Assembly: GCA_964537685.1 (NCBI GenBank)
Contig: CAZICM010000035.1
Span: 38,253 to 102,252 of the forward strand
Reading direction: 5' to 3'
DNA: 64,000 nucleotides
Source: CAZICM01 sp964537685
GTDB lineage: Bacteria > Myxococcota_A > Polyangia > Polyangiales > Polyangiaceae
Within the stretch, counting starts at the first letter, position 1, and the number at the start of each line of letters is the position of its first letter. Shown in pieces: positions 43,951 to 52,731 of the stretch. The notes under the pieces were generated by a model that saw only the letters and a list, made by a program, of their open reading frames with translations, was not told the DNA's origin and searched no databases. A program made the translations under genes and the position numbers.

Positions 43951-45171
43951 TTTTTTTCGCTTGATTTGAAGCGGCTGCGGCTCCTCTGGAATCGGGCGCT
44001 CGGTCGAGAGCAGCGCCTCGAGAATAAAACGGTGCACGGTCGGATCGGCCTCAATCAAATGATGCGCCTTGGGCTTGACCAGCCAAAGCCTGTCTTCTGC
44101 AAGGCCCGGAACGGAAATCAAACTGGATTCCGGCAGCGCTCCATCACCGGGCTGAAAGGCATAGTGCAGCGGAGAATTGTTTCGAGGTGGATCGCAATCC
44201 GGTAAAATAGCCCGACCATTTTGAATGAGAAAGCGGGCCCGGGTGGGCAAATGCCGGGCGCCGATAACAATGGTGTCTGGATGCGCTGTATTCGCGGCAT
44301 CAAAGGCTTGATGGAGGCGGTAGGCTTTTTCCAGGCGGATGGAGAAATCGTCAATCGAAATCCCCTTCAATCCGTTGGCAATGCCCAGTTTTAGCCACGT
44401 TTCAGGATCATAGACATTCAATTCGATGGTATTGCCATTTTCATCCACGAAAACCGGTTCGCGCGGATGGGGAATATAATCAAAGGCCGTTTGGCACAGG
44501 ACGAGCTCGGACGATGGAAAGTGCTTGGCTTTAGGGAGAAATTCGATGCCCTCGTGAATATGGGCGAGCGCTCCAAAGCTGCCCCGCTGCGGTGCTCCCA
44601 CGTAAATCATCCGCCGCACAGAAGCCATGCCCGGCTCTATTTCTGAAGGCGAAGGCGCGGGATTGTTTACTACGTCCGCTCCGCCGTAAGCCAAATAATA
44701 GCGGCCAACGGCGCCTCCACTACTAACGCATAGAAGATCAACCCGTTCATTGCCAATTCCGCGTATTTGGCGGATAAGCTTTTGCAGCTCCGCCGCCGCG
44801 AAAGGAATTCCTTTTCGCCAATCATATTCGAGCACAAATAAATTCTCGCCGCGCCTAAAGCCGCCTACGCCCGTGAGAAAGCGCAAGAGGCCGCCGAAAA
44901 TATCCTGTCCAAAAATGCCGGGAACAATAGGCAAATGCTCGAGCAGGCCCTGGGGTTTTAAATGTTCGGGCGCGCCGATGGACGGACCAAAAAAAATACG
45001 GCGCGTCTGTCCCCACACGATTTGGCCTGTTTCATTGGCGAGGCGGGTTCCAAACAAAGGCGGAACCAAAACCACCGGCACCCGGTCTGAAAAGCGTTTT
45101 GCGCGCTCGCGCAGAAGGCGCAGCGGGTGCCTATTTTGCTGAATTGTCTCGATCAAACGGTTGATGAGCAC
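43942..45171 (-). CDS. LCAT-like alpha/beta-hydrolase (lipase or acyltransferase)
   Basis: 409 aa. The region VVLVPPLFGTRLANETGQIVW resembles the lid/oxyanion start of lecithin:cholesterol acyltransferase-like proteins. VDLLCVSSGGAVGRYYL holds the probable nucleophile Ser in a variant elbow (the usual GHSMGG is CVSSGG). The C-terminal half includes HYAFQPGDGALPESSL, which is family-like. It could hydrolyse or transfer acyl chains between lipids. No signal peptide is visible. It sits tail to tail with the hydroxylase gene and may belong to the same pathway on an opposing transcript. The variant nucleophile context makes activity less certain. Confidence 0.72.
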   Translation of the reverse strand: MLINRLIETIQQNRHPLRLLRERAKRFSDRVPVVLVPPLFGTRLANETGQIVWGQTRRIFFGPSIGAPEHLKPQGLLEHLPIVPGIFGQDIFGGLLRFLTGVGGFRRGENLFVLEYDWRKGIPFAAAELQKLIRQIRGIGNERVDLLCVSSGGAVGRYYLAYGGADVVNNPAPSPSEIEPGMASVRRMIYVGAPQRGSFGALAHIHEGIEFLPKAKHFPSSELVLCQTAFDYIPHPREPVFVDENGNTIELNVYDPETWLKLGIANGLKGISIDDFSIRLEKAYRLHQAFDAANTAHPDTIVIGARHLPTRARFLIQNGRAILPDCDPPRNNSPLHYAFQPGDGALPESSLISVPGLAEDRLWLVKPKAHHLIEADPTVHRFILEALLSTERPIPEEPQPLQIKRKKSI

Positions 45172-45326
45172 ATTGAGCAGTGTACAGGGGCGAAGGCCGG
45201 GAATTCAATGACATCTGAGCAATGCATTGCCCAGGTGTAAGGCATGCGAGCGAACATCGTTCTACAAGCAGGACCTTGCAGTCGCGCGCGTCTTTCGCTC
45301 TCATGCGCGACACGAGAGGATTTTTT

Positions 45327-45974
45327 ATGAGCCGCGTAACGACGGTTTTCCTTCAGGTGTTCTTTGCTCTGTTCATGCTTGCGTTTGGCAGCGGCTGCGG
45401 GCCGAGCCTCGTTCAATTCACGCACGAGCTTCGTGTGCAGCATGGATTGACCAAAGACGATTTAAAGAATTTGCAATGGTATGTTTCGCACCGGGTCACA
45501 CTGCGGCGCGAGCTTGAATCGGGGGCGCGGCAAGTGACGGGCTCGCATAAGCTTCTCGTGATGTCGGGCAAGACCATCGAAGAAGTGGTCATTGAAGAGC
45601 TGACGCCCGGAATCGCCGTGGAAGTGGGCGATGGAAGCATTGCGGTGAGCTTTGAAGAGGGCTCGTCGCTCATGTTTTCCTCGAGCTCGGGGCGCTTGGT
45701 TTCGGGTTCGTCTCAAAACTTTGCCTCGCCGCCCGATCCATTCCCGGGCAATAACCCGAATAAGCCCGATCCATTTCCCGGCGATAGCGGCGGAAGTTTC
45801 TCTGGCAATTATTTCTTGGTCATCAATCCGGGCGGAAAAGTCACGTTTCAGACCAGGGAATGGGATGCGGTGGACGAGACCTTTCAGGCTCATTTAATGA
45901 TTGATGCCGAAAAGCTCGATGAAGTTGTTGAAAACCGCAAAGTGCTGAAGGGCCTTCGTTTACCGGGCCGCTAA
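45327..45974 (+). CDS. Lipoprotein, unknown function
   Basis: About 215 aa from the ATG at 45327, with GAGAGGA upstream; an ATG at 45303 is an alternative, and the open frame starts at 45222. The signal peptide ends in FGSGC, a lipobox-like site. The mature part begins with a helical region (LTKDDLKNLQWYVSHRVTLRREL), then beta strands ending in GIAVEVGDGSIAVSFEEGSSLMF. A Pro/Asp linker carries two PDPFPG repeats. A second beta-rich half follows (NYFLVINPGGKVTFQTREWDAVDE). I recognise no domain. It is divergent from the LCAT-like gene across about 155 bp. Confidence 0.72.
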   Translation: MSRVTTVFLQVFFALFMLAFGSGCGPSLVQFTHELRVQHGLTKDDLKNLQWYVSHRVTLRRELESGARQVTGSHKLLVMSGKTIEEVVIEELTPGIAVEVGDGSIAVSFEEGSSLMFSSSSGRLVSGSSQNFASPPDPFPGNNPNKPDPFPGDSGGSFSGNYFLVINPGGKVTFQTREWDAVDETFQAHLMIDAEKLDEVVENRKVLKGLRLPGR

Positions 45975-46035
45975 GCGCTGAACTCATCTGTGCGGGGGGG
46001 CTCGCATTTATTTTTTTCCTCAAACGATCGCAATT

Positions 46036-47424
46036 ATGTCCAATTCATTGCAATGGGCCACGCTACCGGTGAAGCGGCTCCGCTTTGATGGGGCAAAAGC
46101 CGAATTTTTATTGCCCGCGCCGGAAGCGGATTTTTTAAACTATCTGCGGCGCCTCGAGGAAGAAGCTATTTTCCCTGCCCAGCAAGAAAGCCTTCAGCGG
46201 CTCAAGGCGCTTCGTCATACGGAGCCCGCGTTGGATGCGGAAGAGAGCTTTTCCCGCGGCATGAAAGATCCATTGATCTGGATGCTGCAGGCGGCGCTCA
46301 ACCGCTTGTCTGAATTGCATCAATTGTCGGATATATACTGTCAAGATGCCGATGGAGATTTTGGCGAAATCACCGACGGTGCTGTGAGAGCCTATCAAAC
46401 GCGAAGAAATTTGGTTGTTGATGGCGTTGCCGGCCCGCAGACGCTGGGAGCTCTTTCTTCTGAACTAAAGGAGCAGGGACTGACGGCGATTTCCCTGAAG
46501 CGCGCCGATTTGCCGCGGGTGGGTATTATGCTTTCCGACCCGCGCGAATTGATTCCCGGCGAAGATTGGGAAACCAATCACATGATCGATTTGTTGATTC
46601 AAATGGGCTGCGAGCCGGTTTTAATTCCGCCGTGCGCGGATCGGGCTATTTCGCTTTCAGAAGCCGGGCCAGGCAGTGCAATTCAACAGATGGCCGGCGG
46701 TCTCGATGGGATTTTAGGCCCCGGCGGCGATGACGTCGATCCCTCGATTTACGGCGAAGATAATCAATTCGCGCGGGGAACAAACGTTCAACGTGACCGT
46801 TTTGAAGCAGAATTCGTTCGTGCGTGTTTGCAAAGCCGGATGTTTATGTTTGGCATCTGCCGTTCCCATCAAATGTGGAATGCGGCGGCGGGCGGTTCGC
46901 TCGTCCAAGATGTTCAGGCCGAAGGGTTTTCGCAAATAAGCCAAAGCCAAGGAGATTTTCAATTGGATGGCTCGGCGCCCTTTGTTGTTAGGGATGAACA
47001 GGGAAATATCCGCTTTGAAAATAGGGTCTGGCTCGAGAAAGACAGTCAAATTGCTCGTGTGCTTGATGGTATTGAAAGCATTCTAACGAATAGCTATCAC
47101 CATCAAGCTGTTGATGTTCCAGGCGAAGGCTTTCGAATTGTCGGCCGGGTATGGGATGACCACACCAAGCGCCATACGATAGAAGTGACAGAGCGCTGGA
47201 ATGCCATTACGACCCAATTTCATCCCGAAGCCATGCAGCGCGATCCAAATCAGCGCGAGCTTTTGGAGACGCTTGGGCGAAGAGCATTGATATTTTCATT
47301 GCTTAAACGCGGCGAACCAAGCCTTTCCGGGCTGCTTTCGCGCATACAGCAATTTCCAAAAAATATTTTCGATCCGAGCGATGTGGATTGGGTGAAAGCA
47401 GAGCTTGCCCCAAGGCTTGGATGA
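46036..47424 (+). CDS. Peptidoglycan-binding domain fused to a class I glutamine amidotransferase
   Basis: 462 aa, no signal peptide. Residues ~75-155 form a PG_binding_1-like unit (QDADGDFGEITDGAVRAYQTRRNLVVDGVAGPQTLGAL). Residues ~160-430 are a peptidase C26/gamma-glutamyl hydrolase domain of PuuD type: RVGIMLSDPRE, GILGPGGDDVDPSIYGE, Cys275 in FGICRSHQMW, and His396/Glu398 in QFHPE. The triad is intact, so it should hydrolyse a gamma-glutamyl amide or accept a glutamine-like substrate. The usual GICRGxQ reads GICRSHQ. The PG-binding fold with a cytosolic-type hydrolase is unusual. A PuuB-like oxidoreductase lies 2.5 kb downstream, but no other Puu gene is present. Confidence 0.83.
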   Translation: MSNSLQWATLPVKRLRFDGAKAEFLLPAPEADFLNYLRRLEEEAIFPAQQESLQRLKALRHTEPALDAEESFSRGMKDPLIWMLQAALNRLSELHQLSDIYCQDADGDFGEITDGAVRAYQTRRNLVVDGVAGPQTLGALSSELKEQGLTAISLKRADLPRVGIMLSDPRELIPGEDWETNHMIDLLIQMGCEPVLIPPCADRAISLSEAGPGSAIQQMAGGLDGILGPGGDDVDPSIYGEDNQFARGTNVQRDRFEAEFVRACLQSRMFMFGICRSHQMWNAAAGGSLVQDVQAEGFSQISQSQGDFQLDGSAPFVVRDEQGNIRFENRVWLEKDSQIARVLDGIESILTNSYHHQAVDVPGEGFRIVGRVWDDHTKRHTIEVTERWNAITTQFHPEAMQRDPNQRELLETLGRRALIFSLLKRGEPSLSGLLSRIQQFPKNIFDPSDVDWVKAELAPRLG

Positions 47425-47556
47425 AGTTATTCTGCCCCCATTCGTCCAAGCCCGGGCGGAGGGCCGAACCGTACGTATTTATCGCGGGCTTATTGTGGCG
47501 TCTGACTTGCATGCTGCATTGCGTTGTCGGTGCGGATCTCCGGAGTTCGTATTGGG

Positions 47557-47571
47557 AAGGAGGACAGATTG
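47557..47571 (+). promoter_or_regulatory. Shine-Dalgarno and TTG start
   Basis: AAGGAGG at 47557-47563 is followed after five bases by TTG (47569-47571). No ATG in the frame is equally well placed, so TTG is the likely start of the exported protein gene. The frame upstream lacks a signal peptide. Confidence 0.6.
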
Positions 47572-48822
47572 CTTTCTTCTAAAATAAATTGGGTTCTCGC
47601 TTGTGCGTCGGCCTTTTGTGCAATCGGGTTTTCCGCGGGAATTGCATCCGCGGAGGATCGGCCTCAGCTCGAGTGGGGTAAGCCTGTTGCATGTATGACC
47701 AATACCAAAGGCGAGGTCGTTCGCGTTCAATGCGATGGTGGTGCACCTCGTTATGGTAAAAAGTCCAATCGCTGTTTGGTGGCAAAGAATACGATGCAGC
47801 CTGACGGTGCAACGCTCGAGCGCGTTCAGGAATGCGTGTACCGGGACGAGCCTGACGCCTACAAAACGCTTGTAAATTCGGGTGCGCAACTCATTGACGC
47901 AATTGCCGAGGCGCCTCCTGGATATGCCCGCAGCGAGTCGGGGCGGGCGTACCAGGTGAAATTCGATTTATTAAATCGCATTTATATTGGAGCGAGCTGG
48001 TTGCCGACCTTGGAGCGGGGCTCGTCGGATATTCCCTCGCTTTCGTGGGGCCGCGGAAGGGCGGAGACGGGTTTTCAAATCAGCGTGCTTTCCCCGCGCG
48101 GCCGTTCCCGGCACGATATTAAGATTTTAGAGGGAAGCGCGGCGTTTTCCGATTTAGAATTGCAAGGAATGCTGTTCTCCTACGATTATCAGCATTTGCA
48201 CAGGAGGCCCGCATTTTGGATAACGACATTTATCGGACCTCCGAAAGTGTATCCATTTGTGCCTGGTATGGGCTGGGGTTTTAGGATTCTCAGCGTGAAT
48301 GACAAGCCGCCTGCCTATAGAAATACCTTTGATTTTGAATTTGGAGAGTTTCACTTATCCTATAACCCGTGGCAATCCAATGATATGTTTAGCCATCTCC
48401 GTTTTGAGCTGGGCGGGGACCTGGGAAAATTCTGGGATGACCGCGGACAGGTATCCGAAGGATTTGGTACGGGGAGTTTTTATGCTGGATTAACGGGCGC
48501 GGTGAAAGCCCGCTTTAGTTTGGGTGAAGGCGGGCTTCATTATATTTTTGCGGATGTGATGTATTTAAGGCCGACCATATTGGAAGGCAATTTTGAAGGC
48601 GAGAGCATGAATCGCCTCCGCGCCAGCCTGGCTTATGAGGGTATTTTCCTTGCGATTAACGATCAGCCTCTGTCCGCCCGTTTTGCCGTGACAGGAAGCT
48701 CGCGCCAGGACATCAAAAGCGGCGCGCAGAGCTTTGAAGGCACGTTTACCGCTGGAATTCGATTCTCATTCTGGGCGCCGCCGCGCATCTTCGAGCCGCT
48801 GCCCGAATACGAAGAGCCGTGA
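47569..48822 (+). CDS. Exported protein, tandem paralogue 1
   Basis: About 417 aa from TTG at 47569, chosen for the AAGGAGG site. A signal peptide (KINWVLACASAFCAIGFSAGIASAE) precedes a beta-rich chain without recognisable domain. It shares short motifs with the next gene: YQVKFDLLNRIYIGASW matches FRVRFDPVSRLWVGAAA, and AINDQP occurs in both. The pattern of amphipathic strands, with C-terminal RFSFWAPPRIFEP, could suit an outer-membrane or periplasmic beta protein, but I cannot confirm a barrel. The first ~110 residues hold several Cys. Function unknown. Confidence 0.72.
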   Translation: MLSSKINWVLACASAFCAIGFSAGIASAEDRPQLEWGKPVACMTNTKGEVVRVQCDGGAPRYGKKSNRCLVAKNTMQPDGATLERVQECVYRDEPDAYKTLVNSGAQLIDAIAEAPPGYARSESGRAYQVKFDLLNRIYIGASWLPTLERGSSDIPSLSWGRGRAETGFQISVLSPRGRSRHDIKILEGSAAFSDLELQGMLFSYDYQHLHRRPAFWITTFIGPPKVYPFVPGMGWGFRILSVNDKPPAYRNTFDFEFGEFHLSYNPWQSNDMFSHLRFELGGDLGKFWDDRGQVSEGFGTGSFYAGLTGAVKARFSLGEGGLHYIFADVMYLRPTILEGNFEGESMNRLRASLAYEGIFLAINDQPLSARFAVTGSSRQDIKSGAQSFEGTFTAGIRFSFWAPPRIFEPLPEYEEP

Positions 48823-48825
48823 GGG

Positions 48826-48844
48826 ATAGGAGGTTTTGGCATTG
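48826..48844 (+). promoter_or_regulatory. Shine-Dalgarno and TTG start
   Basis: ATAGGAGG at 48826-48833, then TTG at 48842 after eight bases. Another TTG at 48836 lies only two bases from the site and is too close. As with the previous gene, a TTG start is needed to keep the signal peptide. Confidence 0.55.
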
Positions 48845-49870
48845 AGCGGCAAGGCCAAGACATTTCCGCGCGCGTTTTTATGCGCGCAGATGATCGCATT
48901 GATCACAATATCGATGGGATTGTCGGCCGCTTATGCTCAGCCTGCGGATGGTGCAGGGAATATCGAGGAAGACCCGCCTTCCGATTATTTAATTAGCAAA
49001 GAAGGTCATCGTTTTCGTGTCCGTTTCGATCCTGTGAGCCGTTTATGGGTGGGGGCTGCGGCGGCCTTTACCCTATCCCCCGAAAACGCCATAAAGCCTG
49101 TGTTTGAAGCGAATTTGGGTATTTCCTACCGGGCTATCTATCAATGGGGAAAAGGTAATGATGCAATTATTTGGCAATTGGATCAGCGTTTCCTGGGCGG
49201 TTCGGTTTGGCCATTCCTAAGGCGTGTTCGCGATATTCCCGCGCTTGATGCGGCGCTGTATACGGTTTCATTGCATCGGCATGATGAGCATCCCCGTATT
49301 GTGCTTCCGAGTTCGCCTCCCGCAAGTGTTGCCTTTCCATTTGATGTTGGTTTTGATGCGGAAGCGGGAAGGGTATACGTGCCCGCGTTTGCGCTGCCCG
49401 GCGCTGGCCATGGAGGGGATGTGGAGATGCTTCGGGTGAGTGTGCTTAGGGCGACGGCATTTTTAGATCCATGGCGTTCAGGAAAGCCCGGCCGCAGTGT
49501 CGAAATTGGCGTGGGCGCCCGCTATGAAGTCGAGCCCATTGCGCGGCCTTCATGGGAAAAACCAGTGTTTTTGCATCGGGTGTCGCCGGCCACGACGGGC
49601 TCTCTCCGATTTCGATTTCAAAGCACCGATGGATTGTTTTTGCTGGATATGCGCGGAGAAGTAATTCCTCATTGGACGTCAGAGGGCATTTGGAGAACGG
49701 CGGGAATAGGTCAATTGCATCTGGAGCGCACACTCATTGCAATCAATGACCAACCCGTTGTTTTGGTGTTTGAGGGCGCGTACCGGAGACAGCCGGAGAG
49801 TGGTTTTATTCAGGCAGCGAATGAAGTGCGGGCCAGCCTGGGAATTACGCTGAATGCGTCTTTGAAGTAG
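48842..49870 (+). CDS. Exported protein, tandem paralogue 2
   Basis: About 342 aa from TTG at 48842. The signal peptide (ALITISMGLSAAYAQP) is followed by a chain similar in layout to paralogue 1, with shared motifs RFDPVSRLWVGAA and AINDQP. The similarity is weak overall, so the duplication is old. The strands alternate hydrophobic and polar residues, suggesting a beta-rich periplasmic or outer-membrane protein. It starts 19 bp after the previous stop, so the two form an operon. The 3' end lies 31 bp from the convergent FAD oxidoreductase gene. Function unknown. Confidence 0.7.
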   Translation: MSGKAKTFPRAFLCAQMIALITISMGLSAAYAQPADGAGNIEEDPPSDYLISKEGHRFRVRFDPVSRLWVGAAAAFTLSPENAIKPVFEANLGISYRAIYQWGKGNDAIIWQLDQRFLGGSVWPFLRRVRDIPALDAALYTVSLHRHDEHPRIVLPSSPPASVAFPFDVGFDAEAGRVYVPAFALPGAGHGGDVEMLRVSVLRATAFLDPWRSGKPGRSVEIGVGARYEVEPIARPSWEKPVFLHRVSPATTGSLRFRFQSTDGLFLLDMRGEVIPHWTSEGIWRTAGIGQLHLERTLIAINDQPVVLVFEGAYRRQPESGFIQAANEVRASLGITLNASLK

Positions 49871-49901
49871 ATTTATTATTTTTATGATGATTGCGTCCCG
49901 T

Positions 49902-51251
49902 TTAGGTGGTGAAATCGCTTTTGCGCGGCGAGCGGCCGGTAAGCCGCGTATAGAGTTGATATCCAATCCATCGAAATGGTTCGGGCGGCGAGCCGCGCAG
50001 TGCTTTTTGATAGAATGGCAGCTTTCGCCAATGTTCGTCGCTGCCGCTGTAGATATCGCAGAGCACGCGGCCCGCGAGATTGGCCAATACGACGCCATGG
50101 CCGCTATATCCTAACGCATAGTACACATTTTTATGCTCGCCGATCACGCCCATGCTGCAAATGCGGCTCATGGTAATGCAAAGCGTTCCTGTCCAGCGGT
50201 GGGCGATGTTCATGCCGGTTCCGCCGGGGAAATAGGCGTGGAGCCTATCTTCCACCGCCCTAAAGCCTTTGGCCGCGCTTTCGGGCAAACCAGGGTAGGA
50301 CGTCTTGCCTCCGAATAAATAGCCGTAGGATGCGTTGCTTCCGCCGCCGAAAATAATTTCCCCGCCATTTGAAATACCCGCATAAGAAATTCGATCTAAA
50401 TCGTCGTGAAACCCGCTGATTGGGCCCCAGCCGAGCTGTTTTATGCGCTCTTCCGATAATGGTTCGGTGGCAATAGCGTGCGAATGCAGCGGAAAATATC
50501 CATGCCGAAAATATCCGAGCTTGGAAGTGTAAGCATTGGTCGCAAGTACGATGCTATTGGCCCGGACTTCGCCGTTTGGAACCGTCAATGTGATGGTAGA
50601 GCCTTCGTTTACCGATAAAACAGGCGTGCCTTCGTAGATGGTTACGCCCTGTTCAATCAGCACCGCGCGCAGCTCGCGAAGATAATCCACTCCATGCAGG
50701 TGGCCTTCGCTCGGATCGAGGATTGCGCCGTATACCCCTTGCGCGCGGAGATAACCCGGAAGCGTTTGGCCCGATAAAAAGCGGAGTTCGATGCCGAGGG
50801 AGCGCATCGCTTCGGCGCGCGCCTGAGCCATCTCTGCGCGCTCTGGGCTGGTGAACACCTCGAGGCAGCCCTTGCGGCTATAGCGGACATCGAGCCTGTG
50901 CCGCTGGATGATTTGCTCGATGTCATCAATGCCTTCTTTGGTTGTTGAGTAAATCAAGCGTGTGAATTCGGGATCGCGGCTTTCTACGCCCGCGAGCCAA
51001 TTCAGCATTTGGCCGCCATTGCGGCCGCTCGCTCCATTGGCAATCGATAGCGCTTCGAGCAGGACTATCCGTTTCTGGGGAAATCGGCGGCTTAGGTGAT
51101 ATGCTGTTGAAATGCCGGTGAAGCCGCCGCCGATAATCGCGATATCCGCGGTTTCTGCACCGGATAGCGAAGCCAAAGGTGTGTAGGGCTTGGCGGTTGC
51201 GATCCAGACCGAACGGTTTTCATCGATGTCGAGGTGTTTTATCCGCTTCAT
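49902..51251 (-). CDS. FAD-dependent oxidoreductase, DAO/PuuB-like
   Basis: 449 aa. The N-terminal Rossmann motif ADIAIIGGGFTGISTAYHLS binds FAD, followed by GASGRNGGQ, typical of the DAO family gamma-glutamylputrescine oxidase/PuuB group. The C-terminus YALGYSGHGVVLANLAGRVL is the second FAD contact. It should oxidise a C-N bond of an amine or gamma-glutamyl amine with FAD. The PuuD-like domain at 46036 hints at gamma-glutamyl-amine use, but the two genes are on opposite strands and no PuuA or PuuC is present. It is divergent from the 51291 gene with only 39 bp between starts. Confidence 0.87.
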   Translation of the reverse strand: MKRIKHLDIDENRSVWIATAKPYTPLASLSGAETADIAIIGGGFTGISTAYHLSRRFPQKRIVLLEALSIANGASGRNGGQMLNWLAGVESRDPEFTRLIYSTTKEGIDDIEQIIQRHRLDVRYSRKGCLEVFTSPERAEMAQARAEAMRSLGIELRFLSGQTLPGYLRAQGVYGAILDPSEGHLHGVDYLRELRAVLIEQGVTIYEGTPVLSVNEGSTITLTVPNGEVRANSIVLATNAYTSKLGYFRHGYFPLHSHAIATEPLSEERIKQLGWGPISGFHDDLDRISYAGISNGGEIIFGGGSNASYGYLFGGKTSYPGLPESAAKGFRAVEDRLHAYFPGGTGMNIAHRWTGTLCITMSRICSMGVIGEHKNVYYALGYSGHGVVLANLAGRVLCDIYSGSDEHWRKLPFYQKALRGSPPEPFRWIGYQLYTRLTGRSPRKSDFTT

Positions 51252-51290
51252 GGGCGTTGGTTTGCATCCGGGTTCGCATGAGGAGCACTT

Positions 51291-52583
51291 GTGATTCCAG
51301 CGAAACGAATTCGGTTATGTCTCAACGATCTGTATCACCAAGACGTGGTGGAGATGATTGAGCGTGAGACAAGGCAATACGGAATTTATTCGATTGAGGA
51401 TCCTTCGGATCCTGATTTCGACGCCGCGTATAAAATACTTTGGAATGCTTTTGGTTCGATGGGCGAGATGGAGCGGAAGGAGGTCATCGAGGGCTTTTTG
51501 AGCTCCGGCCCATTCCGGCTGGCTTCATCGGGTACATTTATTAAATATTTTTTATTGGTTGTTAAAAATCAGCATGGTGTGCTTTGCGGCGTGCGCGACG
51601 GCACGATTTTATTGAATCCGAATTACGCGCCGGATTTATGTGTCGTTTATTTATCGCATATCTACATGCTGCCCGAGGCGCGCGGCACGGTGATGTCGTA
51701 TTGGCTTCGCATTGCACCGGTTGAGATTGCGATGACGCATATGGCCGATTTGCATGCGACGGGGAAGATTGTGCTGCCTGCGCCGAATTCGCCCGGAAAG
51801 CATTTTGGTATGAAAGTGAATCTGACCGCGGAAATGGAGTATTTTACGCCCGAAGAACGGCAGAGCTGGGAGCGGCTTTTGTTTTATGGCCGGGGAGGTT
51901 TTGACGCTATCAATCCGCGGCACTTTCCCTATCGCCAGCCTGATTTTAGAGATCCCGAGATTATCCATGCCTCGGGCAATATGCCTGTGCCTTTTATGAT
52001 TTTGGTGCGGAGAATTGGCCGGGAAAGGCAGGCCGCGCTGCCCATTCAAGAGGCGCAGGCCATTATGCGCTTAATTTATGACGACTTCGCAACCCATTGT
52101 GAGCCTGAGTTTTTGGAATTCAGTTTGAAGCTGGTGCTGGCGCGTTTGGATGAGCGGGCTCAGCGAAAAGCTTTTGTAGAGCTGCTTCCGCTGCCCACGT
52201 CGGGGAAAGATTTGCACCGGCTGAAAAAACTATTCCGCTATCATGTCTACACGCGCTACTACCCCGATCTACCTGAAACCCGCCGCTATCTTAACAGTGG
52301 GATACGGGAGGAACTCGCGAGAAATCCCCGCTGGCTGGACGCGGCCCTGGCCAATATCGCGGAAGAGCTCGAAAAGAGGCCGCGTTATGTGTACGGAAAC
52401 CGGGATAAGAATTTTACCTGGGCCGGTGCGGCTCTGGCCCAGGCCGACGAGCTTCCCGCGTTGAATGATGGGCCTTCCATCGAATTCGCCCAGGAGGAAG
52501 CGGAAGAGCTGCCGCTGGAACTCAATATCGCCGAGTTCAAACCAAGTTCAGTTGTGCCCAGCGAGGGCGGCGGGCAGGATTAG
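51291..52583 (+). CDS. Unrecognised 430-aa cytoplasmic protein
   Basis: 430 aa from GTG at 51291, with AGGAG five bases upstream. No signal peptide or membrane helix. The first ~180 residues (ILWNAFGSMGEMERKEVIEGFL, LLVVKNQHGVLCGVRDGTILLNP, VYLSHIYMLPEARGTVMSYWL) show an alternating strand-helix pattern reminiscent of a GNAT acyltransferase, including a strand followed by a LPEARGTVM loop like the acetyl-CoA-binding turn. The rest is helical and mixed (EAQAIMRLIYDDFATHCEPEFLEFSLKLVL). I cannot name a family. It is divergent from the PuuB-like gene and may share its control region of only 39 bp. Confidence 0.68.
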   Translation: MIPAKRIRLCLNDLYHQDVVEMIERETRQYGIYSIEDPSDPDFDAAYKILWNAFGSMGEMERKEVIEGFLSSGPFRLASSGTFIKYFLLVVKNQHGVLCGVRDGTILLNPNYAPDLCVVYLSHIYMLPEARGTVMSYWLRIAPVEIAMTHMADLHATGKIVLPAPNSPGKHFGMKVNLTAEMEYFTPEERQSWERLLFYGRGGFDAINPRHFPYRQPDFRDPEIIHASGNMPVPFMILVRRIGRERQAALPIQEAQAIMRLIYDDFATHCEPEFLEFSLKLVLARLDERAQRKAFVELLPLPTSGKDLHRLKKLFRYHVYTRYYPDLPETRRYLNSGIREELARNPRWLDAALANIAEELEKRPRYVYGNRDKNFTWAGAALAQADELPALNDGPSIEFAQEEAEELPLELNIAEFKPSSVVPSEGGGQD

Positions 52584-52731
52584 GAATGCAATAAAAAACA
52601 TATCCATTTCGATCGTGTTTTATAGCCCAGGTCATTCGGCTTACGATTGAGCGATATCAGCGGTAGCGCGGCCGCATTGCGTTTTTGCACTTTGTCGTGA
52701 GCGCGGAGTCAATGCGTCGTAATCTGAAGCA

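Noticed and set aside
30458..45171. Ladderane or aryl polyene cluster by name
   Set aside because: The KS/radical SAM mix recalls ladderane loci and the KS/CLF/FabZ/FabG/ACP set recalls aryl polyenes, but hallmark genes (ammonia lyase, AMP ligase, outer-membrane or MMPL export genes) are absent, and no product can be claimed from gene content.
46036..51251. Putrescine degradation (Puu) operon
   Set aside because: PuuD-like and PuuB-like proteins are present but on opposite strands, separated by two unrelated genes, and PuuA and PuuC are missing.
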